Shown: positions 25,863-34,533 of the stretch, in pieces
Numbering within the stretch: position 1 is the first letter of the stretch
How the letters are laid out: each line of letters opens with the position of its first letter
Source: Saccharothrix sp. ALI-22-I
GTDB lineage: Bacteria > Actinomycetota > Actinomycetes > Mycobacteriales > Pseudonocardiaceae
Direction of reading: 5' to 3'
NCBI RefSeq assembly: GCF_001984175.1
Contig: NZ_MTQP01000069.1
Location: 124,001-188,000, forward strand
Length of the DNA: 64,000 nt
Notes under the pieces: model-generated
Told to the model about the DNA's origin: nothing
Databases searched by the model: none
Seen by the model: the letters and a program-made list of their open reading frames with translations, nothing else
Made by a program: the position numbers and the translations under genes

Positions 25863-25886
25863 GTGACGCGTGACGGGAGGGTGCTG

Positions 25887-26519
25887 ATGCGAGGCCATCT
25901 CACGGGCGGCGGCGCACGCGGCGACGTACGCGGCGGCGGGGTGCACCACGGGAACCGGCACGGGCGCAGTGAACAAGCTCGGCAGGCCGTTCTCGACGCG
26001 GCCGACAACCTGCTGGTGGAGCGCGGGTTCGCCGGGGTGACGATCGAGGGCATCGCGGCACGGGCAGGCGTGGCCAAGCAGACCATCTACCGGTGGTGGC
26101 CGTCCAAAGTGGACGTTCTGATGGACGCGTTCATCGAGGACATGGCCCAGGAGCTGACCCCGGCGGAACACGGTGATCTCGGTGCCGACCTCCGCGTCCA
26201 CCTGGGCAAGCTGGCGGATTTCCTGACCCAATCGGACTCCGGTGCGGTGTTCCGCGCACTGGCCGGACAGGCACAGCACGACCCTGACCTCGCCGCCCGG
26301 CTACGCACCGACTACCTCGGCCGTCAACGCGACCGCGACCGCCTGCCCCTGCTGCGGGCGGTAGAACGGGGCGAACTGAGCCCCGATCTCGACGTCGACG
26401 CCGCCGTCGACCAACTCGTGGGTCCGATCTACTACCGGGTGCTGGTCACCGGCGACCCCGTACCCCCTGCCTTCACCGACCAACTCGTGCACCAGTTCCT
26501 CACCCTGCACGCGCACTAG
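25887..26519 (+). CDS. TetR-family transcriptional repressor
   Basis: This 210-residue regulator has a short Gly/His-rich leader, then the TetR HTH (ARQAVLDAADNLLVERGFAG, followed by VTIEGIAARAGVAKQTIYRW, residues about 30-75) and an all-helical ligand domain with the common C-terminal block ending DQLVGPIYYRVLV. The ATG at 25887 is preceded by GGGAGG with a 7-base gap. It probably represses itself and the MFS gene about 100 bp downstream through the palindrome at 25829-25862. The ligand is unknown, likely a compound exported by the MFS protein. Confidence 0.9.
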   Translation: MRGHLTGGGARGDVRGGGVHHGNRHGRSEQARQAVLDAADNLLVERGFAGVTIEGIAARAGVAKQTIYRWWPSKVDVLMDAFIEDMAQELTPAEHGDLGADLRVHLGKLADFLTQSDSGAVFRALAGQAQHDPDLAARLRTDYLGRQRDRDRLPLLRAVERGELSPDLDVDAAVDQLVGPIYYRVLVTGDPVPPAFTDQLVHQFLTLHAH

Positions 26520-26622
26520 GCGACACGCGACGCCACATCGCCCCCTATCCATCCGATGTGGACTAAACGCGCCTCCTCCGGACCGACTGCCCCTGACAGC
26601 CGAGGAAGAACGGTGTGCCCCC

Positions 26623-27956
26623 ATGTGCCCCACGTGCCCCACGCCGCCCGAACCCGTGCCGACGACGCCGCCCGAACCGGTGCCGACGGCGACGGCGCCA
26701 GTGCCGGCGCCAGTGCCGACCCCGGCGAAGCCAACGAAGCCGGCCAGGTTCGCCGCATTGCGCAACCGAGACTGCCGCCCGTACCTGTTCGGCACGGGAC
26801 TGGCCATGATGGCTGACAACATCGAGCACGTGATCACCTACTGGGTGCTGTGGGAGAAGTTCCACTCCCCGCACTCAGCGGCTTCCAGGTGATCAGCCAC
26901 TGGGTCCCGTTCCTGGTGTTCTCGGTGTGGTTCGGCTCGCTGGCCGACCGCTACGACTGCCGCCGGCTCATCCAGGGCGCACAAGCGCTGTTCATGCTCG
27001 TGTCGGCGGCCTGGGGCGTGCTGTTCCTGGCCGACTCATTCCAGGTCTGGCAGGCGTGCGTGCTGCTCGCCCTGCACGGCTGCGCCGGTTCGCTGTGGAC
27101 GCCGGGCGAGCAGATGATGCTGCACGACTTCGCCGGCCGGGACGAGCTGCCGAGCGCAGTCCGGCTCAACGCCACCTTCCGCAGCCTCGGCGTGCTGTTC
27201 GGCCCGGTCATCGGCTCCGCCCTGCTGCTCGGACTCGGGCCGGTGGCGGGGATCTTCGTCAACATCGCCTTCTACCTGCCACTGACCCTCTTCCTGTTCC
27301 GAACCAGGTTCACCGGCCACGTCCGCGACCAGGGCGTCGCGCGTGCACGAGTGGGGGTCCGCGAGGCGGTGCGGGTACTGCGGGAGGTCCGGTCCGACCG
27401 CACGCTGGTCAGCATGATCATGATCGGCGGCATCGGGTCGTTCTTCATCGGCGCGTCGATGCAGTCGGCGATGCCGATCTTCGCCCAGGACCTGGGCGCC
27501 GGCAGCGCCGGCAGCGCGGGAACCGCGTACGGCGCCCTGCTGTTCGCGAACGGCGCGGGCGGGGTCGTCGGCGGTCTACTGCTGGAGGTCACCGGGCGGA
27601 TCAAGCCCAACGTGACGGCGGCTCTGGTCAGCACCGCGATCTACGGGCTGACCAGCTTCCTGTTCGCCCTCACGGCGAGCTATCCGCTGGCGCTGTTCCT
27701 GCTCGTGGCCGGCGGGGTGGCGAACCTGGCGTCGATGTCCATCAGCCAGACGGTGGTCCAGCTGCTCGCGCCGCCGGCGCAGCGGGGGCGGGTCATCGGC
27801 CTTTACGGCATGTCGTCCGGTGGGCTGCGGGCCGGTAGTGGGTTCACCGTGGGTCTGCTCGGCACTGCTATCGGCATCCACTCGTCGGTGGCGGTGAGTG
27901 GTGCGGCGCTGGTGCTCTGCACGTTTGCGGTCGGTGGGTATGCGCTGCGTCGATGA
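26623..27956 (+). pseudogene. MFS transporter (EntS-like exporter) with a frameshift
   Basis: The first frame gives a Pro-rich leader (PVPTTPPEPVPTATAPVPAP) and the MFS start ALRNRDCRPYLF, MMADNIEHVITYWVLWEKFH. The second, entered near 26872, continues with LSGFQVISHWVPFLVFSVWF, the loop GSLADRYDCRRLIQ, and eleven further helices to 27956. The junction should read WEKFHSPALSGF; one G is missing in CCCCGCAC. Apart from that base the gene is complete at about 440 residues and resembles EntS-type siderophore or drug exporters. Either it is a fresh pseudogene or the base is a sequencing error. The TetR gene upstream is its likely regulator. Confidence 0.85.
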
Positions 27957-28275
27957 TCTTGTGGTTGCTCGGGGCTCCTCTTCGTTTCAACCGACGTTTC
28001 AACTTAAAGATTACGGCGTTTTCTTACGTCGTCGGGCGATGTTCACTCGATGGTGTTAGGGCCGAGTGGGTCCCGGCGCGGGGCGTCGGGCAGGCCCCGG
28101 GGGCGGGGGTGAGGGGCGGGTGTCGGGGCGTTAGGTGCGGTCATGTCGGGGTGATCATGCCACGGCGCTTGTGTCTCGGCACCTGTGCTGCGGGGCGTGG
28201 TTGTGGCATCCGCGTTGTGGCGAGTGCGTTGCGGCGGGGCGTGTTGTGACGGGTGTGTTGTGGCAGGTGCGCGGG
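27957..28275. other. 319-bp gap with a G-run cluster, no gene
   Basis: No supportable gene on either strand; the frames present are of unusual composition. The plus strand is G- and T-rich, and at 28099-28128 carries five runs of three to five G separated by 1-4 bases, a G-quadruplex-type motif. The gap separates the MFS gene from the pectate lyase, which ends here on the other strand. Confidence 0.6.
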
Positions 28276-29283
28276 TTAGCGGTAGGCGACGGTTGCGGGG
28301 TCGTAGAGGCAGTTGGTGTTTGGGCCGCTGGTTAGCTTGGCGGCTTCGCCGTCGGTTACGCCGCGATAGGTCTCGCAGATGACGACTTTTTGGCCGGGGT
28401 CGCCGAGGATGGTGATGCCGGACAGCTCCGCGGTGTCGCCGTAGTTGGGGTTGATGCCGATCAGGGTCTTCGCCGGCACGGTTACAGAGACGTTCTGGAG
28501 TACTACGTGGCGCTCATACTGGGTGTCGCAGTTGCCGCACGAGCGGTAGAGCTTGCCGATGTTCTCGGCCTGGAAATTTCTGATGATCATTGTGCCGGGG
28601 CCGTTGTGCTGGAAGACCTTGTCGGCGGCCGACCGCGCACCGCCGCCGTCGATGGTCATCACCTGCGACGCCGAACTGCCCTTCTGCGTGGCCGCGTCCT
28701 CGCCGACGTCCTCCCACCACACGTTGCGCAGCGTGCACTTACCGCGACAGTGCACGCCGTCCGCCGCCGGGGCACCGATGATCACGTTCTGGAGCGTGGC
28801 GCCGTCGGCCAGTTCGAACATCGGGGGTTGGCTCTCGCCCTGCCCGCCGTCGCCTAACGCCGCCGTGCCCTGGTAGCGCTTCATCCCGCCGTCCAACGTG
28901 CCCGAGACGGCGATGGTCGCCGGGACCGGGGCGGAGCCGGCCGGTGTGGGCCATCCGCCGGGCGCGGGCGCGATCTGCGTCGTGGGTGGTGTTGTCGACG
29001 TGGTGCTGAAGGCGGATGTGGTGGAGGGGGCGGAGGAGGGAGCTGATGAGGAGCTGGGGGCCGGTGATCCGGTCGGCGGCACGGTCGTCTGAATGGGACT
29101 GTCCGTAGCGGACACACCAATGGACGTCGCGGATTCGTCACTGGACGTGATGACCACGTACGCGGCGGCTGCCGCTCCGACTACGACGGCCGTGACGATC
29201 GCTATGCCGCGCATGGCACCCGCGGATGGTCGAGATCCACGACCAGCTGACGGCGGCTGGTCGTCCTCCTCCACGCTCGGCAT
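28276..29283 (-). CDS. PL3 pectate lyase, membrane-anchored or secreted
   Basis: This 335-residue protein has a short cytoplasmic N-terminus (MPSVEEDDQPPSAG), one membrane segment (GIAIVTAVVVGAAAAAYVVI), a Ser/Thr/Pro-rich linker of about 80 residues and a C-terminal PL3 beta-helix (about residues 120-335). Family patterns are TLQNVIIGAPAADGVHC, CTLRNVWWEDVGEDAAT, VFQHNGPGTMIIRNF and the Cys-rich SCGNCDTQYERHV. It should cleave polygalacturonate by beta-elimination with calcium. A start at 29283 is preferred over the TTG at 29352, since the intervening AT-rich stretch looks like promoter. The linker suggests display outside the membrane. It acts with the GH28 enzyme 2.6 kb away. Confidence 0.9.
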   Translation of the reverse strand: MPSVEEDDQPPSAGRGSRPSAGAMRGIAIVTAVVVGAAAAAYVVITSSDESATSIGVSATDSPIQTTVPPTGSPAPSSSSAPSSAPSTTSAFSTTSTTPPTTQIAPAPGGWPTPAGSAPVPATIAVSGTLDGGMKRYQGTAALGDGGQGESQPPMFELADGATLQNVIIGAPAADGVHCRGKCTLRNVWWEDVGEDAATQKGSSASQVMTIDGGGARSAADKVFQHNGPGTMIIRNFQAENIGKLYRSCGNCDTQYERHVVLQNVSVTVPAKTLIGINPNYGDTAELSGITILGDPGQKVVICETYRGVTDGEAAKLTSGPNTNCLYDPATVAYR

Positions 29284-29565
29284 GCGTTCCGCGTCCTCTC
29301 GGCGACTCCGATTGCTGCGCGGAACAAGAACACGTCGATATTTAATAGTCAACTACCGGAGTGAAACGGACAGAACGGTCACCCGGACTGCTCCGCTCGC
29401 ACCAACTCCTTACCGACCGGTGACGCGCGCACGTGGGCTTTGATCCGCCGGCCTCATCCCTACGTATCCCCTGTTGTCGCAGCCACCACGCCAACCACCC
29501 GTCGGACCTCCGACCGGTGTCGCGTCGGGTCGCGGCTGGTGCCCCGACACGGTGAGGAGCAAGAG

Positions 29566-31371
29566 ATGAAACACGCCATGTTCAAGAGCAGGTCCCGGAG
29601 ATTCCGCGTGCTGGCGGGATTCGTCGCCCTGGTGGTGGCCGGCACGGCGACCGCCGCGATCGCCGCCAACGGCCAACAACCGTCGAACGCGGCGCCACTG
29701 TCGTCGTTCGTCCCCATCGAGAGCGTCAACGCGAACGTCGCCAGGCCGCGAGTCGGTCGGGACGGCTCGACCGGCGTGTTCACCGTGGACTGCGGTACCA
29801 ACGGCAACCGGAAGTTCAGCCCGGACAACCCGGTCGCGCAACCGGGCGTCAAGAACGGCGCCCAGCACGTGCACGACTTCGTCGGCAACCAGTCGATCAG
29901 CGCCGACTCGTCCGACCAGAGCCTGGTGGACTCGGAGACGACGTGCCGCAACGGTGACCGGTCGTCGTACTTCTGGCCGGTCGTCCGGATAGTCGAGCAG
30001 GCGAAGGCGGTCGGCGCCGACGCCGAGACGCTCAAGGGCGCCGGAACGCCGACGATCAGCTGCCCGACCGTCGCCAACCGGCTTCCCGCCGTCCCCGAGC
30101 AGGCGCGCGACGAGGTGGACCGGAACCTGGCCCTGTTGGACCAGCAGATCGCCGAGGCGAACCAGCGCCTGATCGACACCAAGGGACAGGGCGGCCCGAA
30201 CTTCGTCAACAACGCGATCCTCGGCCCGCTGCGCAGCAAGCGGGTCGCCACGTTGGACCGGATCGCCATCGCCATCAGCCGCAACGCGCCCCGGCCCGGC
30301 GGTCTGGAGTCGCTCGCCGACTGCGACCTCAGTTACGACGGCGCGCACGCCGGGCACGGCTCGACGGGTGACGCGGGTAACGCGACCAAGCCGCCCGCGA
30401 CGTCACAGAACGCGGCACCGCCGGCCGTGACGCCGACCGTCAACTGCCCGACCGTGCGCGGCAAGCTGCGCGGCGTCCCGGCCCAGGCGGTGGACGAGGT
30501 GAACCGCAACCTGGACCTGCTGGACAAGCAGATCGCCGAGGCGAACCAGCGCCTGGTCAGCACCCAGGGACAGGGCGGCCCGAACTTCGTCAACAACGCG
30601 ATCCTCGGTCCGCTGAAGGACAAGCGGTTCGCCACTCTGGACCGGATCGCCATCGCCATCAGCCGCAACGCGCCCCGACCGGCCGGGTTGGAAGCCCTCG
30701 CGCCGTGCAAGCTCGACAACGCCAACCCCGGCAACGGCAACGCCAACCCGAACCCCGGCAATCCCGGTAACGGCGGCAACCAGGGCAATCCCGCGGAGCT
30801 GCCCGGCGTCCGAGGCCCGAACCTGGAGATCGCCGGCAACGTGGGCGGCATCGTCCGACCGGTCGCGGTGAAGATCGAGTACCGCGGCAACCCGACGAGC
30901 AAGGTCGTGGCGATGCCGAAGTTCCTCAAGGCCATCACCGGTGACGCCAAGCCGACCAGCCGCGGCCCGGCCAACGCCCGCGCCACCTGGACGTGCAGCG
31001 GGTTCACCGACCGGCTCTCCGACAAGTACGTGATCTGCCCCGCCGGCCAGAAGGTGATGCGGGTGCACGACTTCGCCAGTTGCTGGGACGGCAAGAACAC
31101 CGACAGCGCCAACCACCGCGACCACCTCGCCGTCGCGGACCGGAACACGGGCGCCTGCCCGGCCGGCCGCAAGGCCGTGCCGCAGCTGCGGATCAGCATC
31201 TCCTACGACATCCCCCAGGACGTCCAGAAGGCGGGCAGGTACCAGCTCGACTCGTTCCCGGAGGAGAACCACAACCCGTTCTCCGACCACAACGACTTCG
31301 TCAACGTCAACTCCGACCAGACCATGGCCAAGATCGCCGACTGCATCAACACCGGCCGCCGCTGCAAGTGA
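29566..31371 (+). CDS. Secreted DUF1996 protein with a duplicated helical insert
   Basis: This 601-residue protein has a signal peptide (residues 1-34). The DUF1996 domain is split. Its first half (about 60-142) contains the HVHDFVGN and CRNGDRSSYFWPVVR motifs. Its second half (about 425-600) contains SKVVAMPKFLKAITGDAK, FASCWDGKNTDSANHRDH and SDHNDFVNV. Between them lie two near-identical units of about 90 residues (163-253 and 290-381; VDRNLALLDQQIAEANQRL, QGQGGPNFVNNAILGPL, LDRIAIAISRNAPRP), then an Asn/Gly/Pro linker. DUF1996 proteins are secreted and of unknown function, often near polysaccharide-degrading genes. The inserts may bind a polymer or another protein. GGAGCAAGAG precedes the ATG at 29566. 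A strong terminator follows. Confidence 0.9.
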   Translation: MKHAMFKSRSRRFRVLAGFVALVVAGTATAAIAANGQQPSNAAPLSSFVPIESVNANVARPRVGRDGSTGVFTVDCGTNGNRKFSPDNPVAQPGVKNGAQHVHDFVGNQSISADSSDQSLVDSETTCRNGDRSSYFWPVVRIVEQAKAVGADAETLKGAGTPTISCPTVANRLPAVPEQARDEVDRNLALLDQQIAEANQRLIDTKGQGGPNFVNNAILGPLRSKRVATLDRIAIAISRNAPRPGGLESLADCDLSYDGAHAGHGSTGDAGNATKPPATSQNAAPPAVTPTVNCPTVRGKLRGVPAQAVDEVNRNLDLLDKQIAEANQRLVSTQGQGGPNFVNNAILGPLKDKRFATLDRIAIAISRNAPRPAGLEALAPCKLDNANPGNGNANPNPGNPGNGGNQGNPAELPGVRGPNLEIAGNVGGIVRPVAVKIEYRGNPTSKVVAMPKFLKAITGDAKPTSRGPANARATWTCSGFTDRLSDKYVICPAGQKVMRVHDFASCWDGKNTDSANHRDHLAVADRNTGACPAGRKAVPQLRISISYDIPQDVQKAGRYQLDSFPEENHNPFSDHNDFVNVNSDQTMAKIADCINTGRRCK

Positions 31372-31378
31372 ACCGACA

Positions 31379-31417
31379 CGGCCGGGCACCGGGCGCCAAG
31401 CCCCCGGTGCCCGGCCG
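31379..31417 (+). terminator. Hairpin terminator after the DUF1996 gene
   Basis: A 15-bp perfect stem (CGGCCGGGCACCGGG with its complement) and a 9-base loop begin 7 bp after the stop codon. The 285 bp from here to the kinase start hold no recognisable gene; TAAGGT near 31670 may be a -10 box for the kinase. Confidence 0.85.
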
Positions 31418-31702
31418 TTCGCGTGCGCCGGACCTGCCTTGACCGTGCCGGGGGCAGGCTGCGATCAGCCTGGTCGGCTTCGGCCTGGCCTCGGTCCTGT
31501 TCCTCCTCGGCTGACCGGTCAACCGCCCACCGCCGGCGACGACGCACCCGCGTCGGTGCCGGCTGCGTTCAGGAGCTCCCGGCCCAGCGCCTCACTCCAC
31601 CACCGTCATGGAGACCTGCAATGCGACTCGGCGCTGTGGCTACGCGGAGTCGTGACCGGTCCGGGTACGTAAGGTTGTGCGGTTGGCGGACTGAAGGGCG
31701 GG

Positions 31703-33109
31703 GTGCCGGTGATGGACGAAGGGCGCTTGGTGGCCGGGCGGTACCGGCTGCGCGGGCGCGTCGGGGCCGGCGCGATGGGTGTGGTGTGGCAGGCGGTGGA
31801 CGAGCGCCTGGACCGGGTGGTGGCGCTCAAGCAACTCGTGGTGCCCGACGGCGCCGATCCGGTCGAGGCGGTGGGCCGGGCGGCGCGGGAGGGGCGCATC
31901 GCCGCCCGGTTGCAGCACCCGAACGCGGTGACCGTGCACGACGTCGTCGAGGACGACGGCAGACCGGTGCTGGTCATGGAGTACCTGCCCGCGCGGACCC
32001 TGGCCGACCTGATCGCCGAACGCGGCGTCCTGCCCGCCGAGCAGGTCATGCGCATCGGGGCGCAGATCGCGGGTGCGCTGGCCGCCGCACACGCGGCGGG
32101 CATCGTGCACCGCGACGTCAAGCCCGGCAACATCCTGCTGACCGACGACGGCACCACGAAGATCACCGACTTCGGCATCGCCCGCGCGGTCGGGGACGTC
32201 ACCGTCACCCGGACCGGTCTGCTCGCCGGCACGCCCGCGTTCCTGTCCACGGAGGTGGCGCGCGGCGGCCAACCGGGGCCCGCCTCCGACGTGTTCTCCC
32301 TCGGCTCCACCCTGTACGCGGCGGTGGAGGGGCGTCCGCCGTTCGGCGACGGGAACAACGCGATCGCCCTGCTGCACGCCGTGGCCGCAGGCCGTTTCAC
32401 CCCTCCGGCGCAGGCTGGGCCGTTGACCGACGTGCTGACGGACATGCTGCGCACCGACCCCGCCACCCGGCCGACCATGGCGCAGGTCGCCGACCGGCTG
32501 CGCGCGCCGCGACCCGCGCCGACCCGGCTCGACCTGCACCCGGCCGGCCCGCCACCGCGATCGGCGTCCGGGCGTGGGCGTTTCGTCGCGCTGGGCGCAG
32601 TGGCCGTGATCGGTCTGGTCGTGCTGGGCTTGGTGCTGGCGACCAGGGGCCCGGACGACAACAAGGGCGCAACGGCCACGTCGCCAGTCAGTTCGACCGC
32701 TGTGGCCCCCGCGCGGCTGGAACAGGCAGTGGCGGACTACTACGCCATGCTGCCGAAGGACACCGCCCGGGCGTGGGAACGGCTCGGGCCCCGGCTGCGG
32801 GAGCAGGGCCGGCAGCAGTACGAGAAGTCCTGGAGCGACGTCAAGGACCTCACCGTCAGCTCACCGCCCGCTGCCTCCGGCCCGGACACCGTCACCGTCG
32901 GTATCGACTACACCGGCGCGGAGGGCAAGAGGTTCCGCGAATCGCACCGGCTGGGACTCGTCGTCCAGAACGGCACACCGCTGATCGACTCCGATGAAAT
33001 CCTGTCCTCGCAACGCATCGACGACGACAAGAAGAATGACGACGGCGAGGGCGACGACGACAAGAAGGACGACAAGAAGCGCGGCGACGACAAGCCCGGC
33101 AACGGCTGA
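31703..33109 (+). CDS. Serine/threonine protein kinase, membrane-anchored
   Basis: This 468-residue Hanks-type kinase has its kinase domain at about residues 10-265. The Gly loop is VGAGAMGVVWQA, the ATP lysine is in VVALKQL, the catalytic loop is IVHRDVKPGNILL, the Mg site is DFGIAR and the activation loop ends LAGTPAFLSTEVA. One membrane helix (FVALGAVAVIGLVVLGLVLA) leads to an extracytoplasmic domain of about 130 residues and a highly charged Asp/Lys tail (DDKKNDDGEGDDDKKDDKKR). No PASTA domain is present. GTG 31703, GTG 31709 or ATG 31712 may be the start. It is transcribed alone and its substrates cannot be inferred. Confidence 0.92.
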   Translation: MPVMDEGRLVAGRYRLRGRVGAGAMGVVWQAVDERLDRVVALKQLVVPDGADPVEAVGRAAREGRIAARLQHPNAVTVHDVVEDDGRPVLVMEYLPARTLADLIAERGVLPAEQVMRIGAQIAGALAAAHAAGIVHRDVKPGNILLTDDGTTKITDFGIARAVGDVTVTRTGLLAGTPAFLSTEVARGGQPGPASDVFSLGSTLYAAVEGRPPFGDGNNAIALLHAVAAGRFTPPAQAGPLTDVLTDMLRTDPATRPTMAQVADRLRAPRPAPTRLDLHPAGPPPRSASGRGRFVALGAVAVIGLVVLGLVLATRGPDDNKGATATSPVSSTAVAPARLEQAVADYYAMLPKDTARAWERLGPRLREQGRQQYEKSWSDVKDLTVSSPPAASGPDTVTVGIDYTGAEGKRFRESHRLGLVVQNGTPLIDSDEILSSQRIDDDKKNDDGEGDDDKKDDKKRGDDKPGNG

Positions 33110-33182
33110 GAGCTCAAGCCGTCACCTCGCCCCCACGGTCCCGTAGCCGGTAGGCACAAGGTTGCGGTTACGTTGCCGACTC

Positions 33183-33229
33183 TTGACGGGACGAGGTCTG
33201 ACTGCGTAGACATGACTACGCAGTCAGAC
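33183..33229 (+). promoter_or_regulatory. Putative lacI-gene promoter with overlapping palindrome
   Basis: A -35-like TTGACG (33183-33188) and a weak -10-like TAGACA (33207-33212) are overlapped by a 14-bp perfect inverted repeat, GTCTGACTGCGTAG / CTACGCAGTCAGAC (33196-33229, loop ACATGA). Lying 45 bp before the LacI-family start, it looks like an autoregulatory operator. It could also serve as a terminator of the kinase gene, 86 bp upstream. Confidence 0.5.
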
Positions 33230-33273
33230 AGACTGACCTGGCAAGATCGGCAGAGCGGCCACCGGGAGCTACG

Positions 33274-34353
33274 ATGACGCGACAGATCGGACGGAGTGGG
33301 GGCTCCGCTTTGCCTTTGCCGCGCAGCGTCGACGTAGCCCGTCTGGCCGGGGTCTCGCAGAAGACCGTGTCCAGGGTCTTCAACGACGAGCCGTACGTCT
33401 CCGCCGACGTCCGCCAGCGCGTCCTCGACGCCGCCGAACAGCTCGGCTACCGGCTGAACAACGCGGCGCGCGCACTCGCCTCCGGACGCACCCGGTCCAT
33501 CGGCGTCGTGTCGCTCGGCACCGCTTTGTACGGGCCCGCCTCCCTGCTCATGGGCATAGAGCGGGCCGCCCGGAACACGGGTTACGCGATCCGCGTGGTC
33601 AACACGGTGGAAGGTGACCCGGCCGGTGCCGCCGGCGCGGTGGACTCGCTCCTCGACCAGGGCGTGGACGGCATCGTCATCTCCGAGCCGATCGACGAGG
33701 GACCGGCCTCCCTCCGCGTCGACGTGCCGGTGCTCGTCTTCGGTGCGCCGCCGGCCTTCGTCGCCCCGACCGTGGTCACCGCGGGGATCGACTCCCGGCT
33801 GATGGCGCGGATGGCCACCGAGCACCTGCTGGACCTGGGGCACACGACCGTCCACCACATCGCCGGTCCGCAGCGGTGGTACGACGCCAGGGACCGCATG
33901 GAGGGGTGGCGGGCCGCTTTAGCGGCACGCGGCCTCGACGCACCGCCTGTCGTCGAAGGCGACTGGTCGGCCGCGTCCGGCTACACGGTAGGCCGCGAAC
34001 TGGCCTCCGATAACAACGTGACCGCGGTGTTCGCCGCGAACGACGACATGGCGATCGGGCTGGTCCGCGCGCTGGTGGAAGCCGGCAGACGCGTGCCCGA
34101 CGACGTCAGCGTCGTCGGTTTCGACGACATCCCGGTCGCGGCCTACGTGAACCCTCCCCTCACCACCGTGCGCCAATTGTTCGACGCCGTGGCCGAGGAC
34201 GGGCTCAACCTCCTCGTGCACGCCATCGAAAAGCCACAGGATCCCCTTCCGCCGGCGGCCGACCTACCGGTCGACCTCATCATCCGCGCCTCGACCGCGC
34301 CCCCACCGCCCCGGACGACCCCGGCACGCGGGCGCCGTCAGCCCCTGGCCTGA
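33274..34353 (+). CDS. LacI-family transcriptional regulator
   Basis: This 359-residue regulator has an N-terminal LacI HTH (PRSVDVARLAGVSQKTVSRV, then FNDEPYVS), the hinge helix NNAARALASGRTRSIGVV and a type I periplasmic-binding sensor domain (VDGIVISEP, FAANDDMAIGLVRAL, VSVVGFDDIPVAAYVNPPLT). It should repress the ABC importer operon that begins 180 bp downstream, binding the AAGCGCTT core at 34456-34463 until an imported sugar releases it. The same core before the GH28 and GH43 genes makes it a candidate master regulator of the cluster. The C-terminus ends in a Pro/Arg-rich tail outside the fold. Confidence 0.92.
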   Translation: MTRQIGRSGGSALPLPRSVDVARLAGVSQKTVSRVFNDEPYVSADVRQRVLDAAEQLGYRLNNAARALASGRTRSIGVVSLGTALYGPASLLMGIERAARNTGYAIRVVNTVEGDPAGAAGAVDSLLDQGVDGIVISEPIDEGPASLRVDVPVLVFGAPPAFVAPTVVTAGIDSRLMARMATEHLLDLGHTTVHHIAGPQRWYDARDRMEGWRAALAARGLDAPPVVEGDWSAASGYTVGRELASDNNVTAVFAANDDMAIGLVRALVEAGRRVPDDVSVVGFDDIPVAAYVNPPLTTVRQLFDAVAEDGLNLLVHAIEKPQDPLPPAADLPVDLIIRASTAPPPPRTTPARGRRQPLA

Positions 34354-34394
34354 CTCTTTCCCCACCCTTCACCGCTCTCCCCCTTTATCGCTGA

Positions 34395-34422
34395 CCTTTT
34401 GAGCTGAACCTTTTGAGCTGAA
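34395..34422. repeat. Perfect 14-bp tandem duplication in the ABC operon leader
   Basis: CCTTTTGAGCTGAA occurs twice head to tail, 112 bp before the binding-protein start and 34 bp before the operator core. It may be a regulator site or a simple duplication that changes promoter spacing. Confidence 0.7.
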
Positions 34423-34452
34423 CCGTTTATCGCGACACCCTTTTCGTCATAG

Positions 34453-34466
34453 CCAAAGCGCTTCAC
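34453..34466 (+). promoter_or_regulatory. LacI-type operator core upstream of the ABC/GH42 operon
   Basis: CCAAAGCGCTTCAC contains the palindromic core AAGCGCTT (34456-34463). It lies between the LacI-family gene and the binding-protein gene, about 70 bp from the start codon, and matches sites at 25705 and 46746. Confidence 0.65.
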
Positions 34467-34533
34467 CCACCCCTTTTCCGCGCGCGCTCCTTCGCGTGCC
34501 GGTCACGCGTTCCTGTCCGACAGGAGTTCACCC

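Noticed and set aside
27957..28275. Small protein gene in the gap
   Set aside because: The frames have no ribosome site and unnatural Gly/Arg/Cys composition.
31418..31702. A membrane peptide (AAISLVGFGLASVLFLLG) before the kinase
   Set aside because: The hydrophobic run is only about 20 residues and follows an in-frame stop with no start codon.
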